Translations under genes and position numbers: made by a program
Source: an uncultured Rhodospirillales bacterium
GTDB taxonomy: Bacteria > Pseudomonadota > Alphaproteobacteria > Rhodospirillales > UBA2165
Assembly (NCBI GenBank): GCA_913055735.1
Contig: CAJXKD010000001.1
Location: 1 to 64,000 of the forward strand
Length of the DNA: 64,000 nucleotides
Direction: 5' to 3'
The notes under the pieces: model-generated
Seen by the model: only the letters and a program-made list of their open reading frames with translations
The model's database searches: none
What the model was told of the DNA's origin: nothing
In this document: piece by piece, positions 1 to 9,084 of the stretch
Position numbering within the stretch: the stretch's first letter is position 1
How the letters are laid out: each line of letters opens with the position of its first letter

Positions 1-663
1 GCCCGCCGGGAACGGCGCGTCTTCCGGCAGCGTCTGCTTGACGGCGTCGAACACCTCGAGCCAGGCGCCCTTGTGGCCCGGCACGCTGCCGCGCACCAGG
101 ATCAGGCCCTGGTCGGAATCCGTGCGGACGACCGACAGGTTCTGGACCGTGACGCGCTCGGCACCCATGTGACCGGCCATCTTCTTGCCCTTGAACACCT
201 TGCCCGGGTCCTGGCTGTTACCGGTGGAACCGTGGCTGCGGTGGCTGATGGACACGCCGTGCGTGGCTTCCAGGCCGCGGAAATTGTGCCGCTTCATGCC
301 GCCGGCGAAGCCCTTGCCGATGGAGATGCCCGCGACGTCGACGAACTGGCCGGCCACGAAGTGGTCCGCCGTGAGCTCGTCGCCGACATTGAGCATCGCG
401 TCTTCGGAGACGCGGAATTCCACCAACCGGCGCTTCGGCTCGACCTTCGCCTTGGCGAAGTGGCCGCGCATCGGCTTCGACACGTTCTTCGGCTTGGCCG
501 CACCGGCGCCGATCTGGACGGCGGTGTAGCCGTCCCGGTCCGCGGTCCGGACGTCGACCACCTGGCAGGCATCGACCTTCAGCACGGTGACGGGCACATG
601 CTCGCCGGCGTCGGTGAAGACGCGGGTCATGCCCACTTTCTGTGCGATCACTCCCGAGCGCAT
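1..663 (-). CDS. rplC: 50S ribosomal protein L3, C-terminus cut by window edge
   Basis: Ribosomal protein L3 of the large subunit, which binds 23S rRNA near its 3' end and helps start 50S assembly. The reading frame runs off the left edge, so about 221 residues from the N-terminus are visible. It begins [16 protein letters not shown], the classic bacterial L3 start, and contains the conserved [13 protein letters not shown] and [15 protein letters not shown] segments. It lies 10 bp downstream of rpsJ on the same strand, the normal first two genes of the S10 operon. Family assignment is secure; only the missing C-terminal end is unseen. Confidence 0.97.
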   Translation of the reverse strand, partial: MRSGVIAQKVGMTRVFTDAGEHVPVTVLKVDACQVVDVRTADRDGYTAVQIGAGAAKPKNVSKPMRGHFAKAKVEPKRRLVEFRVSEDAMLNVGDELTADHFVAGQFVDVAGISIGKGFAGGMKRHNFRGLEATHGVSISHRSHGSTGNSQDPGKVFKGKKMAGHMGAERVTVQNLSVVRTDSDQGLILVRGSVPGHKGAWLEVFDAVKQTLPEDAPFPAG

Positions 664-673
664 GGTTCTTTTC

Positions 674-982
<309 letters not shown>

Positions 983-1013
983 GGTTTCGCCCTCTCAGGC
1001 CTTCGACTCTGTT

Positions 1014-2204
1014 TTACTCGGTAATGGAAGCGACGACGCCCGCGCCGACGGTGCGTCCGCCTTCGCGGATGGCGAAGCGCAGTCCCTCGTCCATCGCGAT
1101 CGGCGCGATCAGCTCGACATCCATCGAGATGTTGTCGCCCGGCATCACCATCTCCGTCCCTTCCGGAAGGTCGACCTGACCCGTAACGTCCGTCGTCCGG
1201 AAGTAGAACTGCGGACGGTACTTCGTGAAGAACGGCGTGTGACGCCCCCCCTCTTCCTTCGTCAGGATGTACGCTTCCGCCTTGAACTTCGTGTGCGGCG
1301 TGATCGAGCCCGGCTTCGCAAGAACCTGCCCGCGCTCGACCGCCTCGCGGTCCACGCCGCGCAGCAGCGCGCCGATATTGTCGCCCGCCTCGCCAGAGTC
1401 CAGAAGCTTCCGGAACATCTCGACGCCCGTCACGACCGTCGACGTCGTCGGCTTGATGCCCACGATCTCGACATTGTCGCCAACGTTCACGATGCCCCGC
1501 TCAACGCGGCCCGTCACCACCGTGCCGCGGCCCGAGATCGAGAATACGTCCTCGATCGGCATCAGGAACGGAAGGTCCTTCGGACGCTCCGGCTGCGGAA
1601 TGTAGGCATCCACCTCTTCCATCAGCTTCAGGATCGCATCGTGGCCGATCGCAGCGTCGCCGTCCTCAAGCGCCGCAAGCGCCGAACCGCGCACGATCGG
1701 AATGTCGTCGCCCGGGAAGTCGTAGGACGAAAGAAGCTCGCGAACCTCGAGCTCGACGAGGTCAAGAAGCTCCTCGTCGTCCACCTGGTCCACCTTGTTC
1801 ATGAAAACCACGATCGCCGGAACGCCGACCTGGCGCGCAAGAAGAATGTGCTCGCGCGTCTGCGGCATCGGGCCGTCCGCTGCACTCACGACCAGGATCG
1901 CGCCGTCCATCTGCGCAGCCCCCGTGATCATGTTCTTCACGTAGTCCGCGTGGCCGGGGCAGTCGACATGCGCGTAATGGCGGTTCTCCGTCTCGTACTC
2001 GACATGCGCCGTCGCAATCGTGATCCCGCGCTCCCGCTCCTCAGGCGCCTTGTCGATGTTCGCGTAATCCGTGAACGTCGCTCCGCCCGTCTCAGCGAGA
2101 ACCTTCGTGATCGCCGCCGTCAGGGACGTCTTGCCGTGGTCAACGTGACCAATCGTGCCGACGTTGCAGTGCGGCTTCGTACGTTCGAACTTTTCCTTCG
2201 CCAT
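1014..2204 (-). CDS. tuf: Elongation factor Tu
   Basis: GTPase that delivers aminoacyl-tRNA to the ribosomal A site. The 396-residue product has all G motifs: GHVDHGKTS (P-loop), the switch I region with [14 protein letters not shown], and NKVD. The oligonucleotide-binding domains 2 and 3 follow at full length. The start is fixed by [20 protein letters not shown]. The gene lies downstream of tRNA-Tyr and tRNA-Gly and upstream of rpsJ-rplC. This is odd: a tRNA-linked tuf is usually the copy next to secE-nusG, whereas the copy next to rpsJ usually follows fusA. Bacteria of this group often carry two nearly identical tuf genes. Confidence 0.98.
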   Translation of the reverse strand: MAKEKFERTKPHCNVGTIGHVDHGKTSLTAAITKVLAETGGATFTDYANIDKAPEERERGITIATAHVEYETENRHYAHVDCPGHADYVKNMITGAAQMDGAILVVSAADGPMPQTREHILLARQVGVPAIVVFMNKVDQVDDEELLDLVELEVRELLSSYDFPGDDIPIVRGSALAALEDGDAAIGHDAILKLMEEVDAYIPQPERPKDLPFLMPIEDVFSISGRGTVVTGRVERGIVNVGDNVEIVGIKPTTSTVVTGVEMFRKLLDSGEAGDNIGALLRGVDREAVERGQVLAKPGSITPHTKFKAEAYILTKEEGGRHTPFFTKYRPQFYFRTTDVTGQVDLPEGTEMVMPGDNISMDVELIAPIAMDEGLRFAIREGGRTVGAGVVASITE

Positions 2205-2343
2205 TCTCGAACCCTTGTTCTTTCAGTGACGCGACCCGTGCGTCGGTTAAGTACAGCTGCGCGTTACCGCGCCCTTAGTATTCAGTCTCGCGCGTTGCCG
2301 CGCCGTCGGTTGCGCCCCGGTCCCGAAACCGGTGCGCGAAAAC

Positions 2344-2417
2344 TGGAGCGGGTGATGGGAATCGAACCCACGTAACCAGCTTGGAAGGCTGGGGCTCTAC
2401 CATTGAGCTACACCCGC
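2344..2417 (-). tRNA. tRNA-Gly (anticodon TCC)
   Basis: A 74-nt cloverleaf including an encoded CCA end (complement of positions 2344-2346). The 7-bp acceptor stem is GCGGGTG/CACCCGC, the D-loop contains AATGGTA and the T-loop is GGTTCGATTCC. The anticodon loop CTTCCAA gives TCC. It lies about 70 bp downstream of tRNA-Tyr and 140 bp upstream of tuf on the same strand, probably in one transcript processed by RNases P and E. Confidence 0.96.
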
Positions 2418-2487
2418 CCGGGGTTGTGTCTAACCTCTCTTGGCCTCTCTCTGCCGTCCGGCCCCCATTTCCGCGTTCTTGTCGCGC

Positions 2488-2573
2488 TGGTGGAGGGGGT
2501 TGGATTCGAACCAACGTAGGCGTACGCCAACGGGTTTACAGCCCGTCCCCTTTAGCCACTCGGGCACCCCTCC
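2488..2573 (-). tRNA. tRNA-Tyr (anticodon GTA)
   Basis: An 86-nt class II tRNA with encoded CCA (complement of 2488-2490). Acceptor stem GGAGGGG/CCCCTCC, anticodon loop containing GTA, a long variable arm (GGCGTACGCC region) and T-loop GGTTCGAATCC. The long variable arm together with GTA identifies tyrosine. It is the first gene after the promoter at 2612-2639. Confidence 0.96.
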
Positions 2574-2611
2574 ATGTACGCGCCTACGAAAACCGTCCTG
2601 GGAGGTCCGGT

Positions 2612-2639
2612 GTATTAAGAATTCTCAATAGCTTGTCAA
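2612..2639 (-). promoter_or_regulatory. Sigma-70 promoter of the tRNA-Tyr/tRNA-Gly/tuf unit
   Basis: Read on the minus strand there is a perfect -35 TTGACA (2639-2634), a 16-bp spacer and a -10-like TAATAC (2617-2612), followed by a GC-rich discriminator. The -10 ends about 38 bp before the tRNA-Tyr 5' end. A GC-rich discriminator is typical of stable-RNA promoters under stringent control; that regulation is inferred. Confidence 0.7.
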
Positions 2640-2736
2640 CAAAAAAGGCGTGAAATCCCGCCCCGGATACTCCTTTTCGGGGTTGCCGGGAACGGAACCT
2701 ATTGCAGGTCTCTCTCGTCGGGGTAATGTACCGGCT

Positions 2737-3606
2737 ATGAAGACCAAGAGCAAGCGCACCCGGAATTCCGTCGCCACCCGATCCTCAAAGTCCGACCGCT
2801 CCCACCGCTCCCACAAGCCGCAGCGGAGCGACAGGCAGGACCGGTCCGGCACGTCCGGACGGACGGAAAAGGGTGGAAAAATATGGCTTTACGGCAACCA
2901 TGCCGTGATCGCCGCCCTCGCCAATCCGGAGCGGCGCAAGTACAGATTGCTGGTTACCCAGGAAGCGGCACCGAATCTGGAAAGGGTCTACGTCCACGAC
3001 AAGCCCGATTTGGTCGCCGAGGTGATGGAACGCGCCGATATCGACCGGCTCGTGCCGCCGGGCGCCGTCCACCAGGGCATGGCCCTGTTGGCCGATCCCC
3101 TGGACCCGGTTTTTATCGAGGATATCTGCGCCAAGGCCGGAAAACGGGCCATCGTGGTGGTGCTGGATCAGCCCAACGACCCGCGCAACATCGGCGCCGT
3201 GCTGCGTTCGGCCTCGGCCTTCGGAGCGCTCGCCGTCGTGGTGCCCAACCGCCACGCCCCCGAGGCCACCGCCGCCGTCGCCAAGGCCGCCTCCGGCGCC
3301 CTCGACCGGGTGCCGCTGGTGCGCGCCGGCAACCTCGCGAAAGCCCTGGAAACCTTGAAGAACGCCGGTTTCTGGTGCGCCGGCCTCACCGCCGACGCGC
3401 CCCAGGCCCTGGCCGAAACCGACTGGGCCGACCGGGTCGCCCTGGTGATCGGCGCCGAAGGCGCGGGCCTCCGGCGGCTCACCGCCGACACCTGCGATTT
3501 CCTGGTCCAGATTCCCATTCAGCCGGATACGGACAGCCTCAATCTGTCGGCGGCGGCCTCCATCGCCCTCTACGAGGTCTCCCGCTTCTGGCGGTCGAAC
3601 GCCTAG
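2737..3606 (+). CDS. rlmB: TrmH/SpoU-family 23S rRNA (guanosine-2'-O)-methyltransferase (RlmB-like)
   Basis: SAM-dependent RNA ribose methyltransferase, 289 residues from the ATG at 2737. The first 45 residues are a basic, Ser/Arg/Lys-rich low-complexity tail, probably rRNA-binding. A substrate-binding domain follows (IWLYGNHAVIAALANPERR) and then the knotted SPOUT catalytic domain. That domain shows motif 1 (LDQPNDPRNIGAVLRSASAFG), motif 2 (LVIGAEGAGLRRL) and motif 3 (IPIQPDTDSLNLSAAASIALYE). These are typical of RlmB, which modifies G2251 in E. coli; the exact target here is inferred. It is transcribed away from the tRNA/tuf unit and followed by tRNA-Thr. Confidence 0.9.
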   Translation: MKTKSKRTRNSVATRSSKSDRSHRSHKPQRSDRQDRSGTSGRTEKGGKIWLYGNHAVIAALANPERRKYRLLVTQEAAPNLERVYVHDKPDLVAEVMERADIDRLVPPGAVHQGMALLADPLDPVFIEDICAKAGKRAIVVVLDQPNDPRNIGAVLRSASAFGALAVVVPNRHAPEATAAVAKAASGALDRVPLVRAGNLAKALETLKNAGFWCAGLTADAPQALAETDWADRVALVIGAEGAGLRRLTADTCDFLVQIPIQPDTDSLNLSAAASIALYEVSRFWRSNA

Positions 3607-3628
3607 ACGCAAACGGCGTTTAGACCAA

Positions 3629-3657
3629 TTGTCTATTCCGACACTTTGGCCTATGTA
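3629..3657 (+). promoter_or_regulatory. Probable promoter of tRNA-Thr
   Basis: TTGTCT (3629-3634), 17 bp, TATGTA (3652-3657) lies just upstream of the tRNA-Thr gene. The -10 ends 19 bp before the mature tRNA 5' end. Each hexamer departs from consensus, so this is a moderate call. Confidence 0.5.
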
Positions 3658-3676
3658 GAGCCCACGCAAGCGAAAT

Positions 3677-3752
3677 GCCGGCTTAGCTCAGTTGGTAGAG
3701 CAACTGATTTGTAATCAGTAGGTCGCGGGTTCGACTCCTGCAGCCGGCACCA
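3677..3752 (+). tRNA. tRNA-Thr (anticodon TGT)
   Basis: A 76-nt cloverleaf with encoded CCA (3750-3752). Acceptor stem GCCGGCT/AGCCGGC, D-arm TAGCTCAGTTGGTAGAGCA, anticodon stem ACTGA/TCAGT enclosing TTTGTAA (anticodon TGT), and T-loop GGTTCGACTCC. Confidence 0.97.
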
Positions 3753-3780
3753 TTCCCCCGACAAAACGATTTTGGACCGC

Positions 3781-4584
3781 TTACCGCCCCTTGAACTGCG
3801 GGCGGCGTTTTTCCATGAAGGCCGTACGACCCTCTTTGTAGTCCTCAGAATCGGCACAGGCGCGCACCAGCGCATCGGTCATGGCGCGGTCCCATTCGCC
3901 GGGGCTCTTGCCGACCTCGTTGACGGTGAGCTTCGCCGTTTTCACCGACAGGGGCGCATTATCGGCAATGGTCGCCGTGTAGTCGGTGACATAAGCCTCC
4001 AACTCATCGGCGGGCACCACCCGGTTCACGAGGCCGATCTCCTTCGCCTCGGCGGCGTCGTAGCGGCGCGCGGTGAACAGGATTTCCTTGGCGTTGGGCG
4101 CGCCGACGCATTCCAGCACCCAGCGCGTGAAGTTGGCGGTGTAGCCGATGCCCAGCCGCCCGGCGGGAATGGCGAAGATGGAGCCCTCGCCGGCAATGCG
4201 GATATCGCAGGCGCAGGCGAGCGCCACGCCGCCACCCATGCAATAGCCCTGGATCATGGCGATCACCGGCATGTCGACGGCGCGCACCGCCTCGAACATG
4301 GCGCGGCTGATCTTTTCGTATTCCTGGGACGCTTCGGCATTGTTGCGGCGTTTCTCGAATTCGGAAATGTCGGCGCCGGACACGAACGCCTTGCCGCCGG
4401 TGCCCGACAGCACGATCACGCGGATATTGTCGTCAGCGGCGAAATCGTCGATGGCCGCCTTGGCGTCGGCGCACATGTCGAGGGACAGCGCGTTGCGCTT
4501 TTCGGGATTGTTGAACGTCAGCCATCCCACTGCGCCTTTCTTCTCGACGATGATCTTGTCGCTACTCGTGCTGCCGTCGGCCAT
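3781..4584 (-). CDS. Crotonase-superfamily protein (annotated-type enoyl-CoA hydratase)
   Basis: A 267-residue crotonase-fold protein that should bind an acyl-CoA. The ATG at 4584 is chosen because a good Shine-Dalgarno (GGGAGAGAGGA) precedes it. Fold markers are WLTFNNPEKRNAL, SGADISEF (oxyanion hole), and the GYCMGGGVALACACDIRIA segment. True enoyl-CoA hydratases carry a Glu in that last segment (GGG-x-E-L) and a second Glu about 20 residues on. Here the first position is Ala and the second region reads IPAGRLGIGY, so both catalytic Glu appear to be missing. It is therefore likely a different crotonase activity (isomerase, hydrolase or lyase). It is divergent from the GMC oxidoreductase. 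Confidence 0.85.
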   Translation of the reverse strand: MADGSTSSDKIIVEKKGAVGWLTFNNPEKRNALSLDMCADAKAAIDDFAADDNIRVIVLSGTGGKAFVSGADISEFEKRRNNAEASQEYEKISRAMFEAVRAVDMPVIAMIQGYCMGGGVALACACDIRIAGEGSIFAIPAGRLGIGYTANFTRWVLECVGAPNAKEILFTARRYDAAEAKEIGLVNRVVPADELEAYVTDYTATIADNAPLSVKTAKLTVNEVGKSPGEWDRAMTDALVRACADSEDYKEGRTAFMEKRRPQFKGR

Positions 4585-4799
4585 GCCGTCCTCTCTCCCT
4601 TGCTGCCCGCGGGTTTGCGGGTTCTTTTTCCGATGGGACGGAAGCGTAAGCGATGGCATCGGACCCGGCAAACCCTTTGAACCCCCTGTCCGATTGCGAT
4701 CTGCGGTGGAACCGAAATCCATTGGATTGTACAAAGGACGAAACACCGAACCTGAACGTTCGGGAGCAAGACACATAACAAGTTTCAGGGAGACCCACC

Positions 4800-6473
4800 A
4801 TGGCGGACCAGATCAACACCGATTACATCGTCGTCGGCGCGGGCAGCGCGGGCTGCGTGCTTGCCAACCGCCTGTCGGCGGACGCGGCCAACAACGTGCT
4901 GCTGCTCGAAGCGGGCGGCGACGACCGGCCGCTGAAAAACCTCGGCCAGTTCTGGTCCAACATGCTGATCCACACGCCGGTCGGTTTCGGCGAAACCCTG
5001 CATGATCCCAAGGTCAACTGGCTCTATCTCACCGAAGAGGACGCCAGCACCGGGGGACGCCAACATCTGTGGCCCAAGGGTAAGGTGCTCGGAGGCTCCT
5101 CCTCCATCAACGGGCTTCTTTATGTGCGCGGCCAGCGCGCCGACTATGACGGCTGGCGCCAATCGGGCTGCGAAGGGTGGAGCGCCGACGACGTGCTCCC
5201 CTATTTCAAGCGCGCCGAGAACCAGGAACGCGGCGCCGACACCAACCACGGCACCGGCGGGCCGCTCAACGTCTCCGACCTCGCCGAGCAGCACCCCCTC
5301 TCCGCCGCGCTGATCGACGCCTGTGTCGAAGCGGGCATCCCCCGCTCCCCCGACATCAACGCCGAAACGCAGGAAGGCGCGACCTGGTTCCAGGCGACCA
5401 TCAAGAACGGCAAGCGCAACTCCACCGCCGTCGGCTATCTGCATCCGGTGATGGGGCGGCGCAATCTGCGGGTCGAGACCAACGCGCTGACCGCCAAGGT
5501 GCTGTTCGACGGCAAAAAAGCCGTCGGCGTCGAGTTCCTGCAGAACGGCCGCACGGTCACCGCGAAAGCCAACAAGGAAGTGATCCTTGCCGCCGGGTCG
5601 GTGGCGTCGCCGCAAATCCTCGAACTGTCCGGCGTCGGCCCCGGCGCCGTGCTGCAAAAAGCGGGCGTGCCGGTGGTGCACGATCTGCCGGGCGTCGGCG
5701 AAAACCTGCAGGACCATTACATGATCGGCCTGCAATGGCGCTACAAGCAAGGCACCATGTCGCTCAACGAGTTGACCCACGGCGGCCGTCTGGTGAGCGA
5801 GATCATTAAATACGCGTTGACCAAGAAGGGCGTCTTGAGCCTGCCGGTCGCGCACGTCGCCGCCTTCGTCCGTTCACGGCCCGAGTTGGAGCACCCCGAC
5901 ATCCAGATCCACGCCATGCCGGCGAGCATCGACCTCGGACGGCTCATCGAAACGCAAGCCTTCCGCATGGAAAAACTGCCGGGCATGACCGTCAATCCGT
6001 GTCAGCTAAGGCCCGAGTCGCGCGGCACCATCCATATCAAGTCGCCGGACCCGACACAGTTCCCGGCGATCCACCCCAACTACCTCGCCGATCCCGCCGA
6101 TCAGGAAGCGGCCATCACCGGGCTCAAGCTCGCCCGCAAGATCGCGTCGCAACCCGCGATCGCCAAATATGTCGAAGAGGAAACCGCGCCCGGCGCGGCG
6201 GTGGAAACCGACGAGCAGATCGCCGACTACACCAAGATGACGGGCACGACGCTCTATCACTGCGTCGGCACGTGCAGCATGGGTCACGGCCCCAAGGCGG
6301 TGGTCGATCCGCAACTGCGCGTGCACGGCGTCGAGAATTTGCGGGTGGTCGATGCGTCGGTCATGCCGCGCATCGTGTCGGGCAACACCAACGCGGCGGT
6401 GATCATGATCGCCGAGAAGGCGTCCGACATGATCCTCGGCAAATCCGCGCCAACGGCAATGGCGGCGGAGTAA
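4800..6473 (+). CDS. GMC-family FAD-dependent oxidoreductase (choline dehydrogenase-like)
   Basis: Flavoprotein alcohol dehydrogenase/oxidase, 557 residues. The N-terminal dinucleotide-binding motif is YIVVGAGSAGCVLANRL. GMC signature 1 is visible as KGKVLGGSSSINGLLYVRG and signature 2 as AAGSVASPQILELSGVGP. The C-terminal catalytic His and Asn are in LYHCVGTCSMG and SGNTNAAVIMIAEKASDMI. The start at 4800 follows a good Shine-Dalgarno (CAGGGAG). There is no signal peptide, so it is cytoplasmic. The substrate is a primary alcohol of unknown kind; no betaine aldehyde dehydrogenase gene is next to it, so a choline role is not supported. tRNA-Sec lies immediately downstream on the opposite strand. 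Confidence 0.92.
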   Translation: MADQINTDYIVVGAGSAGCVLANRLSADAANNVLLLEAGGDDRPLKNLGQFWSNMLIHTPVGFGETLHDPKVNWLYLTEEDASTGGRQHLWPKGKVLGGSSSINGLLYVRGQRADYDGWRQSGCEGWSADDVLPYFKRAENQERGADTNHGTGGPLNVSDLAEQHPLSAALIDACVEAGIPRSPDINAETQEGATWFQATIKNGKRNSTAVGYLHPVMGRRNLRVETNALTAKVLFDGKKAVGVEFLQNGRTVTAKANKEVILAAGSVASPQILELSGVGPGAVLQKAGVPVVHDLPGVGENLQDHYMIGLQWRYKQGTMSLNELTHGGRLVSEIIKYALTKKGVLSLPVAHVAAFVRSRPELEHPDIQIHAMPASIDLGRLIETQAFRMEKLPGMTVNPCQLRPESRGTIHIKSPDPTQFPAIHPNYLADPADQEAAITGLKLARKIASQPAIAKYVEEETAPGAAVETDEQIADYTKMTGTTLYHCVGTCSMGHGPKAVVDPQLRVHGVENLRVVDASVMPRIVSGNTNAAVIMIAEKASDMILGKSAPTAMAAE

Positions 6474-6498
6474 CGCGACGGAATAAGCGGGAGGGGAT

Positions 6499-6593
6499 TG
6501 GCGGAAGAGAGTGGGAGTCGAACCCACTAAGACCGTCTTACGGCCTTCACCGGTTTTGAAGACCGGCCAGCACACCGGCACTGATTCCCTTCC
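6499..6593 (-). tRNA. selC: Selenocysteine tRNA, tRNA-Sec (anticodon TCA)
   Basis: A 95-nt tRNA-Sec read on the minus strand. It has an 8-bp acceptor stem (GGAAGGGA/TCTCTTCC, one G-T pair), GCCA 3' end, an anticodon loop containing TCA (complement of 6557-6559), a long extra arm (GAAGGCCGT/ACGGTCTT region) and T-loop GGTTCGACTCC. The length and the GGAAG...CTTCCGCCA ends match the E. coli selC plan. Serine is first loaded and then converted to selenocysteine by SelA, and SelB delivers it to UGA. selB and selA lie 6.8 kb away, and a UGA-containing gene is at 16949. Confidence 0.96.
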
Positions 6594-6671
6594 GCCGCTG
6601 GTTTTACAGATCGAAACCCGGTTTGGAAAGACACCGCCGGTGACTGTACCGAACCCGCCGGTCGGCGGGAG

Positions 6672-8234
6672 TCAGACCCCCAATTGTCCCCGCATTTCCG
6701 CCATCAGGGCCGGGAGGCGATCCGCCGCCGGGCAGACACCGAACAGGTAATAGTCGGGCCGTTTGACGATCACATCGCAGCCGTAGTCATCCATCAGTGC
6801 CGTATACCGCCCATCGAGATCGACCGCCGCGCCACCCGCCGGCGCCGCGCCCGGTTTCGCCATCTGCACGAAGCCACCGCCGAGTTTTTGCCAAAAGGCC
6901 ATATCCTCGTCCGACAACGCGCGGCGGGCATCGCCGTCCCGGGAAACGATCATGAAGCCGCGCCCCACCACATCATCGAAACGCCCTTCGTCGCTTCCCA
7001 GACGCACCCGCCCTTGGCCGAAGACATCGCCCGCCCCCTTGGCGCCGCCATCGGCAATGAACCCCGTTTCGAAACCCGGCACGCGGAAGCCGATGAGGGA
7101 TTTCTGTTCGGTGGCTTTCTCCATTTCGGCCTGCAGGGCCACGAGTTGCGCGTCGCGTGCCTTGGCCTTTTCGGGATCGCGCTCGATGACGTTCTGGCCG
7201 ACGCGCAGGCTTTCGATCACCGTGGCACGGGAATTGGGTTCGCGTTCCGCCATGTAGGTATCGAGGAAATCCGGCCCGCTTTTGCCCGACAGGACCATGT
7301 CGAGCTTCCAGGCGAGATTGTAGGCATCGCGGAATCCGGAACACATGCCCTGGGCGAGGAACGGCGGCATCTGGTGCGCGGCATCGCCCGCAAGGAACAC
7401 GCGCCCCACCCGCCATTGTTCGGCAATCAGAGAACAAAACTTGTAGGTCACGACACGGATCAACTCGAAATCATCTTGTGTGCCGCCCTCTGCCCGATCG
7501 AGGCGCCGCCACACGTTCTCCGGCTTTACCGCGTCTTCACGCGATTCACCCGGAAAGATCATGAACGACCAGCGCCGGTGATCGGGCCCCATCTGCATGG
7601 TCATGCCCGGCTGTTCCGGTTCGCAGAACTGGCGCAGCAGCGGGAGGTCCGGCCTGTCGCGCTTGGTCTTGGCGTCGATCACCAGCCAATCCTGATCGAA
7701 GCCCAGATCCTCGAGCCCGATATCCAACGCCCGGCGGATGAAGCTGTTGCCGCCGTCGGCGGCGATGAGGTACCGGCCCTGAACCCGATGCGCCTCTCCG
7801 TCATCGTCGGATACCGTTATCTCGACTTTCTCGTCATCCTGCGACAATGCGGTTACCGGCTGCCCTTGAAACACATCCACCGTCGGCAAGGACTTGGCGA
7901 TGACGTCAAGTTCGGCTTCGAAGGCCGGCTGATAGATGGAGGTCATTTCCGGCCAGCCGTGGACAGCCTGGTCGTTGACCTTATTGGTCAGCAACACTTT
8001 GCCGTTGTTGGCCACTTCGTAGGTCGGCAGGAAGAACGTCGCAGGAAGGATGCGGTCGATACAGCCGATCTCCTGGAACATGCGCTGCACGTCATCGTGC
8101 ACGATGCCCACTCGCGGCAAATTGTAGAGAGTTTTGTAGCGTTCAAATACGCCGACCCGGTGTCCGGCCCGGCCCAACTGGATCGCCGCCAGCATACCCG
8201 TGGGCCCGTAACCCACGACCAATACGTCGTACAT
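6672..8234 (-). CDS. FAD-dependent aromatic hydroxylase (MhpA/PheA-type monooxygenase)
   Basis: Class A flavoprotein monooxygenase of 520 residues, using NAD(P)H and O2 to hydroxylate a phenolic ring. The start at 8234 (MYDVLVVGYGPTGM) is preceded by GAGGA at a suitable distance. The FAD motif GYGPTG is at residues 8-13. The second FAD motif is GDAAHQMPPFLAQGMCSGFRD, followed by NLAWKL, as in 3-(3-hydroxyphenyl)propionate hydroxylase and related enzymes. The intervening FAD/NAD(P)H motif is DQDWLVIDA. A C-terminal thioredoxin-like tail is short. It is divergent from the thioesterase/Mo-oxidoreductase genes. Which aromatic substrate it uses is unknown. Confidence 0.88.
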   Translation of the reverse strand: MYDVLVVGYGPTGMLAAIQLGRAGHRVGVFERYKTLYNLPRVGIVHDDVQRMFQEIGCIDRILPATFFLPTYEVANNGKVLLTNKVNDQAVHGWPEMTSIYQPAFEAELDVIAKSLPTVDVFQGQPVTALSQDDEKVEITVSDDDGEAHRVQGRYLIAADGGNSFIRRALDIGLEDLGFDQDWLVIDAKTKRDRPDLPLLRQFCEPEQPGMTMQMGPDHRRWSFMIFPGESREDAVKPENVWRRLDRAEGGTQDDFELIRVVTYKFCSLIAEQWRVGRVFLAGDAAHQMPPFLAQGMCSGFRDAYNLAWKLDMVLSGKSGPDFLDTYMAEREPNSRATVIESLRVGQNVIERDPEKAKARDAQLVALQAEMEKATEQKSLIGFRVPGFETGFIADGGAKGAGDVFGQGRVRLGSDEGRFDDVVGRGFMIVSRDGDARRALSDEDMAFWQKLGGGFVQMAKPGAAPAGGAAVDLDGRYTALMDDYGCDVIVKRPDYYLFGVCPAADRLPALMAEMRGQLGV

Positions 8235-8583
8235 CGTTTGCGTCCTCAGACAGTTCACCCTGCACGCTTGCCGTTCGTTTCCGGCTGGAAACGCGGCAAG
8301 TTCATTGCGCAGTGAAACCCGAGGGCCTGGTCCCCGATATCGGAACCCTGGATGTCACGCAGTAAGTAAATAATAGCGTTACGCAGAATCCCGGCGATGT
8401 AAACGGTCGATCATCGCAAAATGTCCCCAAATCTGCCTGCCCATACCACCGTCCCACTGGTTTCGGGTTGGCAGGCAAGGCCAGTTGCGCAATTATGCTC
8501 GGCAACCGAACAAACCCACTAAAAAAGGGACCTCGAGGGAATTGGACCAGAGCACGCATACCCAGGGAGACAGGGCCTTCACG
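8235..8583. other. Divergent intergenic region
   Basis: About 350 bp separate the divergent monooxygenase and thioesterase genes. It contains an AT-richer patch around 8355-8385 (AGTAAGTAAATAATAGCG) that may hold promoter elements. I see no convincing -35/-10 pair, RNA gene or conserved short gene here. Confidence 0.4.
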
Positions 8584-9009
8584 ATGAACCAGGAAATCCA
8601 CTCCGCCGATCTGAAACCGGGGGTCTCGGTGCGGCGGCGCTTCGACATCGACGACAGCCGCACGATCACGCATATGGGCAGCGACCTCGCCGTCTATTCG
8701 ACGCCCTCCATGGTCCACGACGTCGAACTGACCTGCCATGAACTGCTCGAGCCCTACCTCAAGGACGGCACCAGCACCGTCGGTACACGGGTCGAAATAG
8801 ACCACATGGCGCCGACCCCGGCGGGATCCTGGGTCGAGATTTGCGCCGAAGTGGTGGAGATCGACGGCCGCCGCGTGACCATGGAAGCGGTGGTCACCGA
8901 TCCCGTCGAACAGGTCGGCCGTTGCCGCCACAACCGGTTCATCGTCGACAGCGCGAAAACGGCCGAGCGTCTCGCCGCGAAAAAGAATAAGATAGAAAAA
9001 ACCGCATAG
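8584..9009 (+). CDS. FlK-like acyl-CoA thioesterase (hotdog fold)
   Basis: A 141-residue single hotdog-domain protein. It resembles the fluoroacetyl-CoA thioesterase family: YSTPSMVHDVE, followed by VGTRVEIDHMAPTPAG and a GRCRHNRFIVD strand near the end. In Streptomyces FlK the catalytic residues are Thr42, Glu50 and His76. Here Thr40, Glu48 and His74 have exactly the same spacing (8 and 26 residues), which supports hydrolytic activity. The physiological acyl-CoA is unknown, and many FlK homologues act on ordinary short or aryl acyl-CoAs. The ATG at 8584 is chosen because homology begins just after it. The Mo-oxidoreductase starts about 75 bp downstream, suggesting an operon. Confidence 0.82.
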   Translation: MNQEIHSADLKPGVSVRRRFDIDDSRTITHMGSDLAVYSTPSMVHDVELTCHELLEPYLKDGTSTVGTRVEIDHMAPTPAGSWVEICAEVVEIDGRRVTMEAVVTDPVEQVGRCRHNRFIVDSAKTAERLAAKKNKIEKTA

Positions 9010-9084
9010 ATTTTACCGCCTGCACGGAAAGACCTTAAAAAAGGCACCGGCCGGCGACTGGACGTGGCCAATGACGGACTTTAT

